DNA of 64,000 nucleotides from Okapia johnstoni (GCA_024291935.2 CM044316.1:6130501-6194500); one strand, 5' to 3'. Positions 35,246 to 47,063 are shown, counted from the stretch's first letter. Notes: generated by a model not told the origin, from the sequence alone. Made by a program: numbers and translations.

Positions 35246-37137
35246 TTTATGACAGTGAAAAAAGAAAGAGAACAAGAGATTGTTGGGAGGAAGATGAAGA
35301 AATGGAGAAGACAGAGGCTGGATATGGTACTCAGTCCTGAAGCAGGGTCTTGTCAGAGTCCCTGTGTCCATTCTCTCTGACCTGTGTGACTCCTAGAACC
35401 GTGAGGTTACTTCTCATGGTTGGTCTCAGCCAAGGTCCCACCCAGGGAGCCCCTAGTCAGAACCAGCCTCTAGGCTCTGGGGTGAAAAATACTAAGCGAA
35501 CCAAGAGAAGAGTAGGGGAGGTGTGTGGCCTCAGAGAGAAAGGCGGGTGCCTTCCCAGCCATGGTCATGGCGGAGGAACTGTGTTATATAGGGCTTGAGG
35601 GACATGGCACAAGGCTGATGGTCACCCTGGCCTTCATCCTTCTGTGGCTTCCCACTGCCCTTCAGTCCTGCATACCTGACTCACCCCTGCCTCCTCCTGT
35701 GGGTTCCAGCCAGATCCACCCTCTCCCTCTTGAAAGCCCCCTAGGTGGGACCTCCCTCCACCCCTCTGCCTCCCAGGTGGGTCAATCCATGAGGCCTAAC
35801 ATTGGAGGCAGGATAAATGGAGGTCCCACAGGCTGAATCAGCTATGTCCTCTGAGAAGCGCAGCAAAGGCTCAGGGATCTGTAGAGGAGACCAGTGGGGC
35901 AGGGGTGCAGAACCTTCTAGGACTGGATGGCCACTGGGTCTCAGGCTTGGGGAATCTGAGTAAGGATTTAGGGAGACAGAACTCTAAGAAACTCTGGCTT
36001 TTCCTGCTGTGTGACCTCAGGCAGTTTCCTCCTTTCTCTGAGCCTCCCCATGCACTACTCACCTCCCTGGCACATCAAAGAGTTCATCTGCCCTGCCAGC
36101 CCCAGTTCCACCTATTTGGGTAACACTGGCCCACGTGCAGTCAGGCCTGGAGGAGCCCAGTCATTTGAAAGAAGTCACTGAATGTGGCCCAGCAGGAGGA
36201 TGGCATTGAATCTTCCATCCCAGAGAGTGTGTAAGGTTAGCTGGACAGACAGGGCCTGGAAGGGCAAGGAGCAGCTGGCTAGCATTTCCAGCTGTGTGAA
36301 TGGCAAGTGCAAAGGCCCTGAGGTAGGTCTGGAAGGCACGTCTGTTTATTCACAGAGCCACATGTGGCCATAAATGTAACCCTGCCCCCACCCTCTCTCT
36401 CTTCTAAAAGAAGAATTAAAATGGGTGGAGGATGGGGCGTTGAGGTTTGCCTCCTCCCTCTGCCTCTCTCATGAACCAGAGTGAACCTGGCCTTCTGAAG
36501 GTGCGCAGTGAAGGGAAAGCCCCTGCCTTCAGAGTGGGAGTCCTAGCACCAGTGAATGACTCTGGGAAACACCTCCGGGCCTCAATTTCCTCTTCTACAA
36601 GGACAGGGAGAGGACACCTCTGAGCGGCTTTCCCCCGGTTCAGCTCAAGAAGCAGAGGTGTTGGGACTTGAGATTCCAGGGCCAGCTTCTTTTTCCTGGT
36701 ATCTGGTGAGAGCCAGTGGGGCCCCCGCCCCTTGTCTGGTGGCCTCCTGCCTTTCCCCTGAAGATCTGGTGGTGTCTGGCTTTGAGGCCTCAAAGATTCC
36801 CCCAGTACAGCTTGGCTTGGCTGCTACTAGTGGCTATGGGAAGAAAGCAGGGAACATTTCAGGTCTGGAGAACACCAGGTGCAAAGGTCCTGAGGCAGGA
36901 CTGAAGAGGAGCATGTCTGGTAGACAGTAAGGAGACCAGCGTGGCTGGCTGAGCACATAGGCATGAAAGAGAGTTGAGCAGGAGGAGGTGGGGCCCCACA
37001 GACCACAGTGAAATCTTTGGATTTATTCTAGCATGATAACAACCTGCTACATGATACCATCTGGTTTTACTGGGAAGACGAAATTGTCCCCAATATGTGG
37101 TCCATGTAGAGGAGCCTCTGGGTCCGATGCCCTAGTT
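35246..37137. other. Intergenic DNA with MIR and a shared old repeat
   Basis: No gene recognised. A reverse MIR lies at about 35,985-36,060 ('ctgtgtgacctcaggcagtt'). Two copies of 'gtgcaaaggycctgagg' (36,308 and 36,877) mark fragments of one old dispersed repeat that I cannot name. Confidence 0.55.
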
Positions 37138-37452
37138 GGTTTGGTTTTTTGGCTGCACTGGGTCTTTGTTGTGGCATGTGAACTTTCTCTAGTTGCAGTG
37201 AGCTGGGGGCTACTCTCTAGTTGCCGTGTGTGGTCTTCTCATCATGGTGGCTTCTCTTGTTTCAGAGTATGGGCTCCAGGGCATGAGGCCCCAGGGGTTG
37301 GAGCTCACAGGCTTTAGAGTGCAAGCTCAGTAGTTGTAGGGCACGGGCTTTGTTGCCCCATGGCACATGGGATCTTCCCAGATCAGGGATTGAACTCATG
37401 ACGCCTGCATTGGCAGGCAGATTTTTAATCACTGGACCACCAGAGAAGTTCC
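37138..37452 (-). mobile_element. CHR-2-like SINE, full length
   Basis: Reverse: 'ttttggctgcactgggtctt', 'ctctagttgcagtgagctgg', 'gatcagggattgaactcatg' and 'aatcactggaccaccagaga'. Confidence 0.88.
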
Positions 37453-38059
37453 CTTCTTTTGCTTTTTATTGCAACATCTCAGGGAACTCCATCCACCCAG
37501 TTAGGCTCCCTTACCCCAGACACCTATGTTTCCTGAGCCTGCTCCCCTTTGCCCAAGATTTTCCTGGAATATGAGTTTTCCAGGACATTCAGAGGGAAGC
37601 CTCTAAAGGACTCACTGGGGCTTCCAGGCCTGTCAGGTAGTGTGCAGGAAGAAAACAGGGTGAGTTTGATGCAGTTTGGCATGTAGGTGTTTCCAGGTGT
37701 GGGTAGGAGCTGTGACGTCAAGATTGGGCCAACCTGGGTTTGAGCCCAGCCTCCACCACCTACCCCTGCACTGGGCTAGGGGCTAGCCTTCCTCTCTTGG
37801 CACCCACTATCTACATTTTGAAAATGGGGGTGGCCATTCTCTGCCCCGACACACCACAGCTTAGTGGGAAGGTTGAAAGAGAGAATTTGTGTTAAGGGAT
37901 AAAAGCGCCTGCCCCAGCCGGGAGCTCAGCTCCAGTTCTCACTGCCTTAGTCAGTCAACAAACACTTGTGGATGCTGGCTCTGGGTGATGAGGCGAGGCT
38001 GAGTCACTTCTGCTTCCCCAGAACTCTGCTCGGGACCGAGGCATTGGGAGTATTTGCTG
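37453..38059. other. Intergenic DNA with MIR fragments
   Basis: MIR-like pieces occur at about 37,705-37,890 ('tgggtttgagcccagcctcc') and 37,945-38,000 ('agtcagtcaacaaacacttg'). No gene seen. Confidence 0.55.
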
Positions 38060-38140
38060 AGTGAATGAGTGGAGGAGAGAGATTGAGAGAGAGAGAGAGA
38101 ATGGGACAGAGGTGGAGAGAAGGAAAGGAAGAGAGATTGA
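38060..38140. repeat. GA-rich low-complexity tract
   Basis: Purine-rich sequence with a short (ga)n core, leading into the tetranucleotide satellite. Confidence 0.8.
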
Positions 38141-38144
38141 AAGA

Positions 38145-38690
38145 TTATCATCTATCTATGCATCCTTCATATCTATCATCTATCCATCCATCCATCATAT
38201 CTATCTATCCACCCATCATCTATCTATCCATCCATCTATTCATCTATCCATCTATCCCTTCATCATATCTACCCATCATCTATCTATCCATCCATCATCT
38301 AACATCTATCCATCCATCCATTCATCCATCATATCTATCCACCATATCTATATATCCATCCATCTATCCAGTCATCTATCCATTCATTCACCTATCCATC
38401 CATCATGTCTATCCATCCATCATCTATCTATCCATCCATCTGTTCAACTATTCATCCATCCATTCATTATATCTAGCCATCATCTATCCATCCATCCATC
38501 ATATCTATCTATCATCTATCTATCCATCCATACATTCATCCACATTCATCCAGCATATCTATCCATCATATCTATATATCCATCCATCCATCCATCATAT
38601 CTATCCATCTATCATCTATCTATTGATCTATCTATCATCTCTCCATCTGTCATATCCATCTATCTGTCTATCTGTTTCTATATCTAGAGA
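38145..38690. repeat. (ATCC/ATCT)n tetranucleotide satellite
   Basis: About 545 bases of imperfect 'atccatccatctatctatcc' units. The 208- and 219-codon Ser/Ile/Pro/His/Tyr frames across it are repeat artefacts. Confidence 0.97.
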
Positions 38691-39229
38691 CACGAAGAGA
38701 AATGGTGGGGGGAGAAAGACTTGAAAGTCCCACACACTGACCTCATCCCCACCACCAAGAATGATCCAGCCCCAATGTTGATGGTGATGGGGTTGAGAAA
38801 CGCTGAGCTTGTCACACACCTCCTCAGCATGAGTCCAGGCAGCTACCTCATGCTGGTGCCTCTGAGAGCCATTCATCACTGACCTGTTGCCTTGAAACTC
38901 TGTAGGGGGTGGCTGAGTCTGTGTGATAGCTCAGCTTTGCTGATGGGGTAGGGTGCTGAGTCAGGCGTATACTGGGACTCACCTGCTCCTCTGAAGGCTC
39001 TCCCTGCCCCCACTTCACACCACATCATTCTGCAGGATGCCTGGGCCTCCCTGACATACAGGAAACTCCTGCGAGAAAAACAACTCCTATATCTTTCCCC
39101 CATCACTGGAGTCACTCTAGGGAGAGCATTTTGGGCAATACCCAAAACCCTCCAAAACCGTTATCTTTTTCAACCCTAGGGGGACAATCTGAAATATGGC
39201 CCAGCATGTATATACAGATGCCCAGAGCT
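38691..39229. other. Intergenic, no feature seen
   Basis: No gene or clear repeat recognised. Confidence 0.5.
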
Positions 39230-39520
39230 TGTTTGCATAAGCAACTCCTGGCCCATCTAAATGGAATATTGTGCAGCCATTTAAAATGATGATAAAACCA
39301 TATCATGGAGGAAAATAGATGGAAAAATAGTTATAATCTTTCCTGGAAAAAAAAAACAAAAGATACAGTGATAATCACAGCCATGTGAAAACAACTCAAC
39401 CACTGACCAGCAATCCCTTTCTCCAAAAAACCTTTGATGGGAACTGGATATAGAATGAAGGGCAAAAGGTTTTTTTTTTTTTTTTCCTGGTTTAATACTT
39501 TGTATTTTCTCAAGTGGACA
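39230..39520 (+). repeat. Probable old L1 fragment
   Basis: 'aatggaatattgtgcagcca' then tttaaaatgatg, plus a T-run, resemble the sense L1M 3' region. Weak. Confidence 0.45.
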
Positions 39521-41589
39521 CCAGGAAGGAAAAGTGTTCTGCGTCTTCTCACAGGGATGGAGACGGGGCCCAGCAGTGAAGTTTTATTCATACTTTTATC
39601 TGGGTAGCATCATCTATCATGGAAGCTTACTCCCTGAGATGGAGCCCCCTCCTCGCTGATAAAAGTGATGAATGAGGATGATCATTTAGGAGCCTGAGCA
39701 AGGATTTCAATTGTGACACTAATGACACTGGGACCGAATGACTCTCTGTTGCTTTGTGTCTGCTACAAAGCTTCTGCAGCATCCCTGGCTCCCGCCCACT
39801 CGATGCAAGCAGCATCCCCCAGTTGTGGCAACCCCAAATATCTCGAGACCGGGTTGCCACTGGCTGAGAACCACTCATCCGGAAGATGTTAGGCATAGGT
39901 CAAGCTTTGGGTTTCAGAAAGGGGCAGAGAAAACAATAAGCGAGGGTTTCTGCATTAATCAGTGCGAGCTGGCTCTTTGCTGGCCCGTGTCGTGTCGCTT
40001 GCCGAAAGGTACAGCTGTGTAGGAGCCTGACACTTTCTATTGTATCAGCCGGAGGTCCTCAGGAAACAGAAACTTCAGCAGCATCAGTCCCTTCACAAGT
40101 AGCCGCTCATTGGAGCCCGAGGCCTCTGGGAGGTGTTTTCAAGGCAGCGAGAAAAATGGTTTTACCCCAAGTTCAAAAACTCAATGGGAAAGGTCAGAGG
40201 ACCCTACCAAAAATTACTTAAAATCTCTTTCAAGTCATTCTTCTACTCCTATTGCCTCTGAAACCAGCTCCGAGCAAAGAGGGGATGTTCCCAGAGATGG
40301 AGGGGGCCAGTGCTCTGCTCTGGAATCGTTTCTTTGCAAAAGCTGCAGAGAGAGGATACAGAGGCTCACACATGCACACTCGCATGCCCTGCATCACTAG
40401 CGGAAGTGGGTCCAGGCTATTGACTCAAGAAAGATGAATCAGATTGTCATCTTCCATTTCTGCTTTTTGTGGATTGCCAAACACTCTCAGCTGTTTCCAG
40501 GGCTGCTGGGGAGGCGGGGAGGGGGGGTGGTGGTAGGAAGGATGAAGAGAGGGAGGGAGGGAGGAAATCCCAGCCTCTGTCGCAACAGGGCAAGAGTGTT
40601 TTTTAAAACAGGCACTGCTTACAAGCTATTTTCACTTTCTGCAAACAACTTGTGCAATTGTTAGTGGCCATAGTTACCCACCCAGGGCTCTGAGAAGGGG
40701 GAAGAGGAGGGGGAACCTGGCAGGGAGTGGTACCTCCTTGCCTGATCTGAGGCATCCAGGGTGCTGTGTGGGGATCCTGTCTTGCTCACGAGGTAGACTT
40801 CTGGAGTGGATACCTCCAACCATCAAGGTTGGGGCTCTGATGTGATTCTGTCACACAAGGGCTACAGGGGAGGGTCTTCTAACCCTCCGACACCAGCAGC
40901 AGGTAGCTTGCTACAGAAATCCCTCTAGTGGGATCTGGGGACCCTTGGGAGGCAGACAGACCAGGCTGACACCTTGACATCACTGTTCCATAGCCACCTC
41001 TCTGGGCCTCTTGTTTTCTCCTCTGGAAAAGAACACTCACCATTCATGACCCTCAAACATGGATTTCATTTTTTTCTCCCTAACAGGATGGGGAACTCAT
41101 CTTAAAAAAAAAAAAAAAAAAAAAAAATCTGCTAAAAGGCAAGACTAGTGAAAGGCAATGCAGGTCAGAAACTCAGCATTTTACCCCTTCCAAAAAAAAA
41201 AAGTCTGCTTCACAAAAGTTTGGCTAAAACCTCAGAAGCTTCCAAAAAGAGGTAAGACTTTTTTCAGCCTAGAGAAGGCCACGTCAGTGGGACCAGCAAG
41301 CAGTTTCTCCAGCTCTAGGGAAAAGGAGGCAATTTATGGCTCAGGGAACAACCTTAAAATAACTCCCTCAGTCCTAAAATGCAGTGTTTAAATTTATAGA
41401 AAAACCCACAGGTTCCTGGCAGCTGGGGGCTGCAACTGGCAACCCCGGGTGCTAGCTGGGGCCGGACCCCCCTCACCCAGACTCTGCCAGGCTGCCCTCC
41501 ACCTAGGCTGCCTGTCCCCACATCCCCTCACCCCACCCAAGTGTCCCAAGCCCCCAAGCGGCCGGACCAGGGCTGTGATTTTTTTTCAA
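39521..41589. other. Single-copy DNA 3' of KLF2
   Basis: About 2 kb almost free of recognisable repeats, apart from an A-run at 41,104-41,127. No coding frame is convincing. It could hold regulatory sequence for KLF2, but nothing in the bases proves it. Confidence 0.55.
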
Positions 41590-42075
41590 ACGATGCAAAA
41601 CTTTTTTTTAATTAAAAAAACAGCAAAATCTTATAAAAATGAACCAGGTAATCAAAATGCCCACTTGTCTCCTTATTTACAGTAATACAATATGTCACAG
41701 TTTCTATGTACAATATTATAAAAAAGGTTGCACAGTACAAATTAAGGCGTTATTTTTCACAAGGCATCAAGCCTCGATCCTCTAGTGTAGACCCGGTGGG
41801 GCGGGGGGAAGACGACGCTTAATTATTGCACCATTTTGAAAACAAAACTCGTCAAGGAGGATCGTGGTCTTCTCCCACCGGGCCTTCAGTCTCTGCTGGG
41901 GGTCGGGCATCGTGGGTAGGGGGGCGCGGGGAGGGGCCCCCCCTCGGTGGCCACGCTATGCCCGGCCCCGGTCCTCTGGGCCCAATAAATACCAGTCACA
42001 GTTTCGAAGGGGGCCGTGCCCGGCGCGTGGGACCCGCCACGGCCGCGCGCGGGTGGGGGCGGGGGGGCGTCCGGG
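41590..42075 (-). other. KLF2: KLF2 3' UTR
   Basis: Sequence after the KLF2 stop on the - strand, becoming AT-rich distally. An ATTAAA poly(A) signal (complement of 41607-41612) predicts an end near 41,580-41,597. Two Pumilio-type TGTANATA motifs lie in it (TGTACATA, complement 41705-41712; TGTAAATA, complement 41674-41681). A 'gtgcaa' 6-mer (complement 41728-41733) partly fits the miR-92 seed. The UTR end is inferred. Confidence 0.7.
41607..41612 (-). terminator. KLF2: KLF2 poly(A) signal ATTAAA
   Basis: Common variant hexamer on the - strand, about 465 bases after the stop codon. Confidence 0.5.
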
Positions 42076-42780
<705 letters not shown>

Positions 42781-43622
42781 CTGTATGCGTGCGCAGGTGC
42801 GCCTTGAGGTGCGAGCTCTTGGTGTAGGTCTTGCCGCAGCCAGCGTAGCTGCAGGTGTGCGTGGCCGTGCGTTTCCGCGGCCAGGACCGGCGGCCGCGCG
42901 CTTGGGCTTGGCCTCCAGCAGCTCCAGCGGAGACGCAGGCGGCGTGAGGAGACCTCGGGCGGCGGGTGGCGCCAAGCCCAGAGCCGCGGCGGCGGCGGCC
43001 GCGTCGTCAAAGAGACCGAAGGCGGCGGGCGCGGACGGCGCGTAATGCAGGCCGGGTCCGGGCGCGCCGAAGCCCGGGCCGCCGAAGGGAGGCGGGAAGG
43101 GGGCGCGCGGGCCGGGTGCAGGCAGGCGCGCGGGGCCATCGGGGCTGAGCGGTGGCGTGTCGGCCGGTGGCGGGGGGGCGGCCCCCGGGGCCTCGCATGC
43201 ACGCGGCGCGGCTGGGCCCGGGGCGCCCTCGCGCTTGAGGCCTCGTGGTCCGCGGGCCAGGCCGGGCGGGCAGCCGTAGCCGCCGCCGCCACCGTCCGCC
43301 TCGGGGGGCTCAGCCTTCACCAGGCGGCCCGGCGGCGCCAGCAGAAAGCGACCGTGCAGCGCGGGTCCCGGTGGCACGTCCAGTTCGGGCCTCAGCAGCT
43401 CCGACACCAAACCGCCCGCGGGGGCGCCATAGGGAGGCGGCGCGCCGGGGTCCGGGTAGTAGAACGCAGGCGGCGGGGGCGGGCGGGGGCGGCGGGGGCG
43501 GTGGGGGCTCCGGGGCGGACTCAGCTCCCAGGCCGTCCAGCCCCATGGACAGGATGAAGTCCAACACGCTGTTGAGGTCGTCGTCGGTGCCGCCTGCCTC
43601 GGGCTCGGTGCGCGCGCCAGCG
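42781..43622 (-). CDS. KLF2: KLF2 exon 2 (regulatory region, zinc finger 1), frame broken
   Basis: This exon encodes the acidic activation region ([20 protein letters not shown]), a proline run, the inhibitory region ([79 protein letters not shown]) and zinc finger 1 ([15 protein letters not shown]). These lie in three different frames. Compared with the mammalian protein pattern there are apparent extra bases at 43604-43622 (+1), 43450-43500 (+1), 43190-43215 (+2), 43165-43180 (+1) and 42888-42901 (+2). The exon length is 842, which leaves remainder 2 on division by 3, where exons 1 and 3 require remainder 1. All splice sites are sound and the neighbouring exons intact, so sequence error in GC-rich DNA is more likely than gene loss. 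Confidence 0.93.
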
Positions 43623-43806
43623 CTGCGGGTGACAGGGCGATAGGCGCGGGCGTGAGCGCGCGGTGGGGCGGGGATCACGGCTCGCTACCCGCCTTCCATT
43701 ACCCTGAGCCCGCCGTGCCTGCCGCCTGCGTTTTCCTACCCCGCAGCCCACGTTCTGCTACCCTGAGCCAGCCGCCCCCGCCGCCCGCGGTCCCTGCCGC
43801 CCTCAC
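43623..43806 (-). other. KLF2: KLF2 intron 1
   Basis: 184 bases between the GTGAGG donor (complement of 43801-43806) and the ACCCGCAG acceptor. Two imperfect copies of 'accctgagccxgccg' (near 43,701 and 43,760) suggest a small internal duplication. Confidence 0.92.
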
Positions 43807-43881
43807 CTCCTGCAGGCCGCGCTCCCGGCACGGGCTAGCGAAAGTGGAGAAGGACGGGAGGATGGGCTCGCTCAGCGCCAT
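43807..43881 (-). CDS. KLF2: KLF2 exon 1 (start of protein)
   Basis: 25 codons beginning [11 protein letters not shown] and ending RGLQE at a GTGAGG donor, phase 0. The ATG (complement of 43879-43881) is preceded by GCC in a usable context (gccATGg). It follows a short 5' UTR of about 90 bases downstream of a TATA-like box. This start and the first 25 residues agree with the mammalian KLF2 pattern. Exon 1 is intact. Confidence 0.97.
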
Positions 43882-43975
43882 GGCTGAGGCCCGGGGCTGA
43901 TGCGGATTCGGGACACCGGTGAGCGGCTGCCCGAAGCCGGGCTGGTCGGGGCGCGGGCGGGCGGGGGGACGGCTC
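43882..43975 (-). other. KLF2: KLF2 5' UTR (approximate)
   Basis: Placed between the ATG and a start site expected about 30 bases downstream of the TATA-like box at 44004-44009. The exact start site is inferred. Confidence 0.55.
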
Positions 43976-43990
43976 TGCGGGCCGCGGCCG

Positions 43991-44000
43991 GGCCCGCCCA
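43991..44000 (-). promoter_or_regulatory. KLF2: GC box in KLF2 promoter
   Basis: On the - strand 'tgggcgggcc', an Sp/KLF-type site, lies just downstream of the TATA-like box. Confidence 0.5.
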
Positions 44001-44003
44001 AGC

Positions 44004-44009
44004 CTTATA
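44004..44009 (-). promoter_or_regulatory. KLF2: KLF2 TATA-like box
   Basis: 'gcctataaggc' on the - strand, about 125 bases upstream of the ATG. It is the best-placed TATA element for KLF2 transcription. Confidence 0.7.
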
Positions 44010-44088
44010 GGCGCCGCGCGCGCGGGGGCCGGGCCAAGGCGGCGGCGGCGGAAACGCGTCCCGGATGGGGACGAGCTCCGGGCGCAGC

Positions 44089-44098
44089 CTAAATTTAG
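44089..44098 (-). promoter_or_regulatory. KLF2: MEF2 site (palindrome ctaaatttag)
   Basis: A perfect 10-base palindrome matching the MEF2 consensus, about 80-90 bases upstream of the TATA-like box. A MEF2 site in the KLF2 promoter is the known target of the MEK5/ERK5 pathway that responds to laminar flow and statins; the position here fits. Motif seen; function by analogy. Confidence 0.8.
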
Positions 44099-44104
44099 CC
44101 GCGG

Positions 44105-44111
44105 TATATAA
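44105..44111 (+). promoter_or_regulatory. Forward TATATAA box, divergent orientation
   Basis: TATATAAG reads on the + strand just upstream of the MEF2 site, pointing away from KLF2. It could drive an upstream antisense transcript starting near 44,135. On the - strand the same bases read ttatata and could instead assist KLF2. Confidence 0.4.
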
Positions 44112-44300
44112 GCCGGCGGGCGGCGGCGGCCGTGGCCACTGAGGCCGCCAGGGCCCTGCACGGCCGGCTCGGCCCCTAGAGCGCGCAGCCAGGCCGCGCC
44201 CCCCCCCGCCCCGGGCCCGCCCCCGCCCGTCTCCCAGGCGACGGCGTCAACACACGCTCCACAACAGCAGCGTGACGCTCAGGGATCCCCGCTGTCCCCC

Positions 44301-46124
44301 CGTGGGCTCCCGCCTGCGCGAGTACAAGGAGGACCCGGATCGGGGGATGGCATCGGGGACCCGAGACTGTGAATGGACCGGGATCCCTGACGGATGGGGA
44401 GATGGGCCCCGCAGTCACAGAAGGGTCCCCAGAATCCTTGATGGATGGGGGTAGTGGGTCTGGCGAGCTCAGGGTGGTGTTCCCTGGACTCCTGGTGGAT
44501 GGAGAGACTCAGCGGCTCATTTCCTTGGGACCCACCAAGCCCTGATCCACTGTTAGGCCCACCACTCTGCTTGCATGACGACATCAAGAAGTGTTAAGTT
44601 TTTGAGATGCTCTGTCTCAGGGAAGCCCTTCAGGGAAGGGAAACTGAGATTCCGGACGTGCTGGGAGAGGCTTGAGGTCTGACAGGCTTGGTGCCTTTTC
44701 TGACTCATGTAAGTGAAGAGACTCAAGACAAGGAATCTGACAACACAGACCCAGAACCAGCAGGGCCAGTGGCTACAAGCCTCCCCTGGGAGCATCTTAA
44801 ACAGGGCCCCCTAGGTGCCCCACACCATGCTCAAGGACCTGCCAGTAGGGGACTGTCACTCCTGCTGTTACTGCCTGCTAGTTCTCTGTGGGCACTGGGA
44901 ACACATTTGCCAACAGGCAGACTAATCCCTGCCCTCCAGGCTTTCACTGTAATGGGGGGTGGGGAGGAGATGTCACATGAACAACTGGGGAAAGCAGGGG
45001 CCAGAGATAGGTAGTGAGTGCGTGTGAGAGGGGGAGAGAGAGAGAATGTGTGGAATTTTGAACCTCACCCAAGAGGACGTGTGAGTCAAGATGTAGGGGA
45101 AAGGGGAGCCAAGTGGGTATCAGAGGGAGAGCATCTCACGGTGTAACCTGGAGCCGGTATCCAGACTTGGTCTCTTGATACCAGCACCACGTTCAGGCTT
45201 GGAGGTGTCCATAATTAGGTAGAGTCCCACAACAAGGTGGGGAGGGGTGCAGGCAGCTCCTGACCTGAAAACCTTCCCTGGGGTCAGGAGACTTTGTTAC
45301 GGATAGCATCTGGACCCCCCAAAGCCCAGGGCCACTTCAGGGGGACCACCTTGCCATCACATAAATGCCGAGACCCCCTTTGGGGTCCACAGTCATGGAT
45401 CCTCCCAGCTGGAAGGAGCCTCAGGGGTGGGCCATCTCATCGTGATTCATCAGATTGTGGATTAGGCAAACACTTGTTGGTAAGCCCTGTTTGCCAGCTG
45501 TGGGGACACCCAGAGGTGCTTTCAGTCCCAGGCACAGTTGGTGACTTCAAATTGAGCTCCCACATGCTTCTTGCCACTGTGATGGTGGAGAGTCAGTCTT
45601 AGCCACTGACCACTCCCTGTGTGACCCCGAACAAGTAGTTTTGCCTCTCTGAGCTCGCAGAATCTAATAATGCCTTACCCTCACAGGGATATTTTGAGAG
45701 TCATGCAGATGCTTTTTCTTTGGTGGAAGTGTTGGTGAGACCCTGTGAGTTTACCTGAAGGGCTGATTGCTTTGCTCATTGACATTCTGTTCTCTGGGCC
45801 TCAGTTTCCCCAAAGGTAATGAGGGGAAGTCGGAGGGAAGTGAATTTGTTTCCCAGGTTGTGTGATTCTCAGGCAATTGCAGACCTCTGCTAAAATGGCC
45901 CCTGGGTCGTCCTCCCCTTCAGAGAGGTCCTACAGCTCTCTCCAGCCCATCCCTGTTCCTTCCCTACTGTTGTTTCCCTGCAGGTTCTGAAACATACCAA
46001 GCACATTACCTCCCCCTGCCCCCCAGGCTTTGGTACTTACTGTGCCTTCCACCAAGGCTTCAGTCCTCTCACTTTCCACTTGCTGGGCTCTGGCTCATCT
46101 CCCACCCCCTCCTCCCGTAACTAA
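44301..46124. other. KLF2 upstream flank, no gene seen
   Basis: Single-copy DNA with MIR-like pieces near 45,595-45,710 and 45,785-45,825 ('ctgggcctcagtttcccc'). A short GA-rich run lies at about 45,025-45,045. No coding sequence recognised. Confidence 0.55.
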
Positions 46125-46664
46125 TGAACTTTATTTTTATAGAGGAGTGTCAGGTTTACAGAAAAAATGAGCAGAAAGTACAAAGAGTTCCCATATATCC
46201 TCCCAATACACAGTTTCCCCTGTTATTAACACCTTGCATTAGATACATTTGTTACATATTGATGCATCATTATTGAGCCAAAGTCAATACAGTATTATTA
46301 ATTCCAGCCCACAGTTTACCTTAGGGTTCACTCTTTGTGTTGGACATTCTATGGATTGCAACAAATGCATAGTGACATATCTACTGTTATAGTATAATAT
46401 AGAACAGTTTTACTGCCCTGAAAATCCCTCCCTCCCTCCCCTCTAAGTCCTGGGTTAAGTTCTATAGTTTTGCCTTTCTTGGAATGTCATACAGTTGGAA
46501 TCACACTGTAGGTATCTTTTTCACATTGGCTTCTTTCACTCAGCAGCATGCATTTAAGATTCTTCCATGTCTTTTGGTGGCTTGATAGCTCATTTCTTTG
46601 TATCAAGGAATAATAGTCCATTGTAATAATAGTCCAATTATATCCATGGATACACCACAGTTTA

Positions 46665-46855
46665 TCCATTCACAGTAAACAATCTGCGGGAGACCCCAGT
46701 TCAATCCTTGGGTCAGGAAGATCCCCTGGAGGAGTGCATGGCAACCCACACCAATATTCTTGCCTAGAGAATCCCCATGCACAGAGGAGCCTGACGGGCT
46801 ATAGTCTATGGGGTCACAGAGAGTTGGACATGAGTGAACGACTTTCACATCCCTT
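46665..46855 (+). mobile_element. Bov-tA SINE
   Basis: 'gttcaatccttgggtcagga' to 'gttggacatgagtgaacgac', inserted in L1M. Confidence 0.9.
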
Positions 46856-46894
46856 CACCTATTTTTTTTGTGATGATGATAGTAGTAAATTATT

Positions 46895-47063
46895 TCTTAA
46901 ATATTTATTTTTATGTATTTATTTGGCTGCACCAGGTCTTAGTTGCAACATGTGGGATCTTTAGTTGTGGCTTGCAAGATCTAGTTCCCTGATCAGGGCT
47001 CAAACCCAGGCCCCCTGCATTGGGAGTGTGGAGTCTTAGCCACTGGACCACCAGGGAAGTCCA
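46895..47063 (-). mobile_element. CHR-type SINE
   Basis: Reverse: 'tttggctgcaccaggtctta', 'tgatcagggctcaaacccag' and 'cactggaccaccagggaagt'. Confidence 0.9.

Noticed and set aside
38061..38724. Two 208-219-codon frames rich in Ile, Ser, Pro, His and Tyr
   Set aside because: Pure by-product of the ATCC/ATCT repeat. The frame gives the same peptide pattern in overlapping phases.
43807..43881. KLF4 or another KLF as the identity of the gene
   Set aside because: The N-terminus [11 protein letters not shown], the CHLC finger and the RHM ending fit KLF2. Linkage to EPS15L1 agrees.
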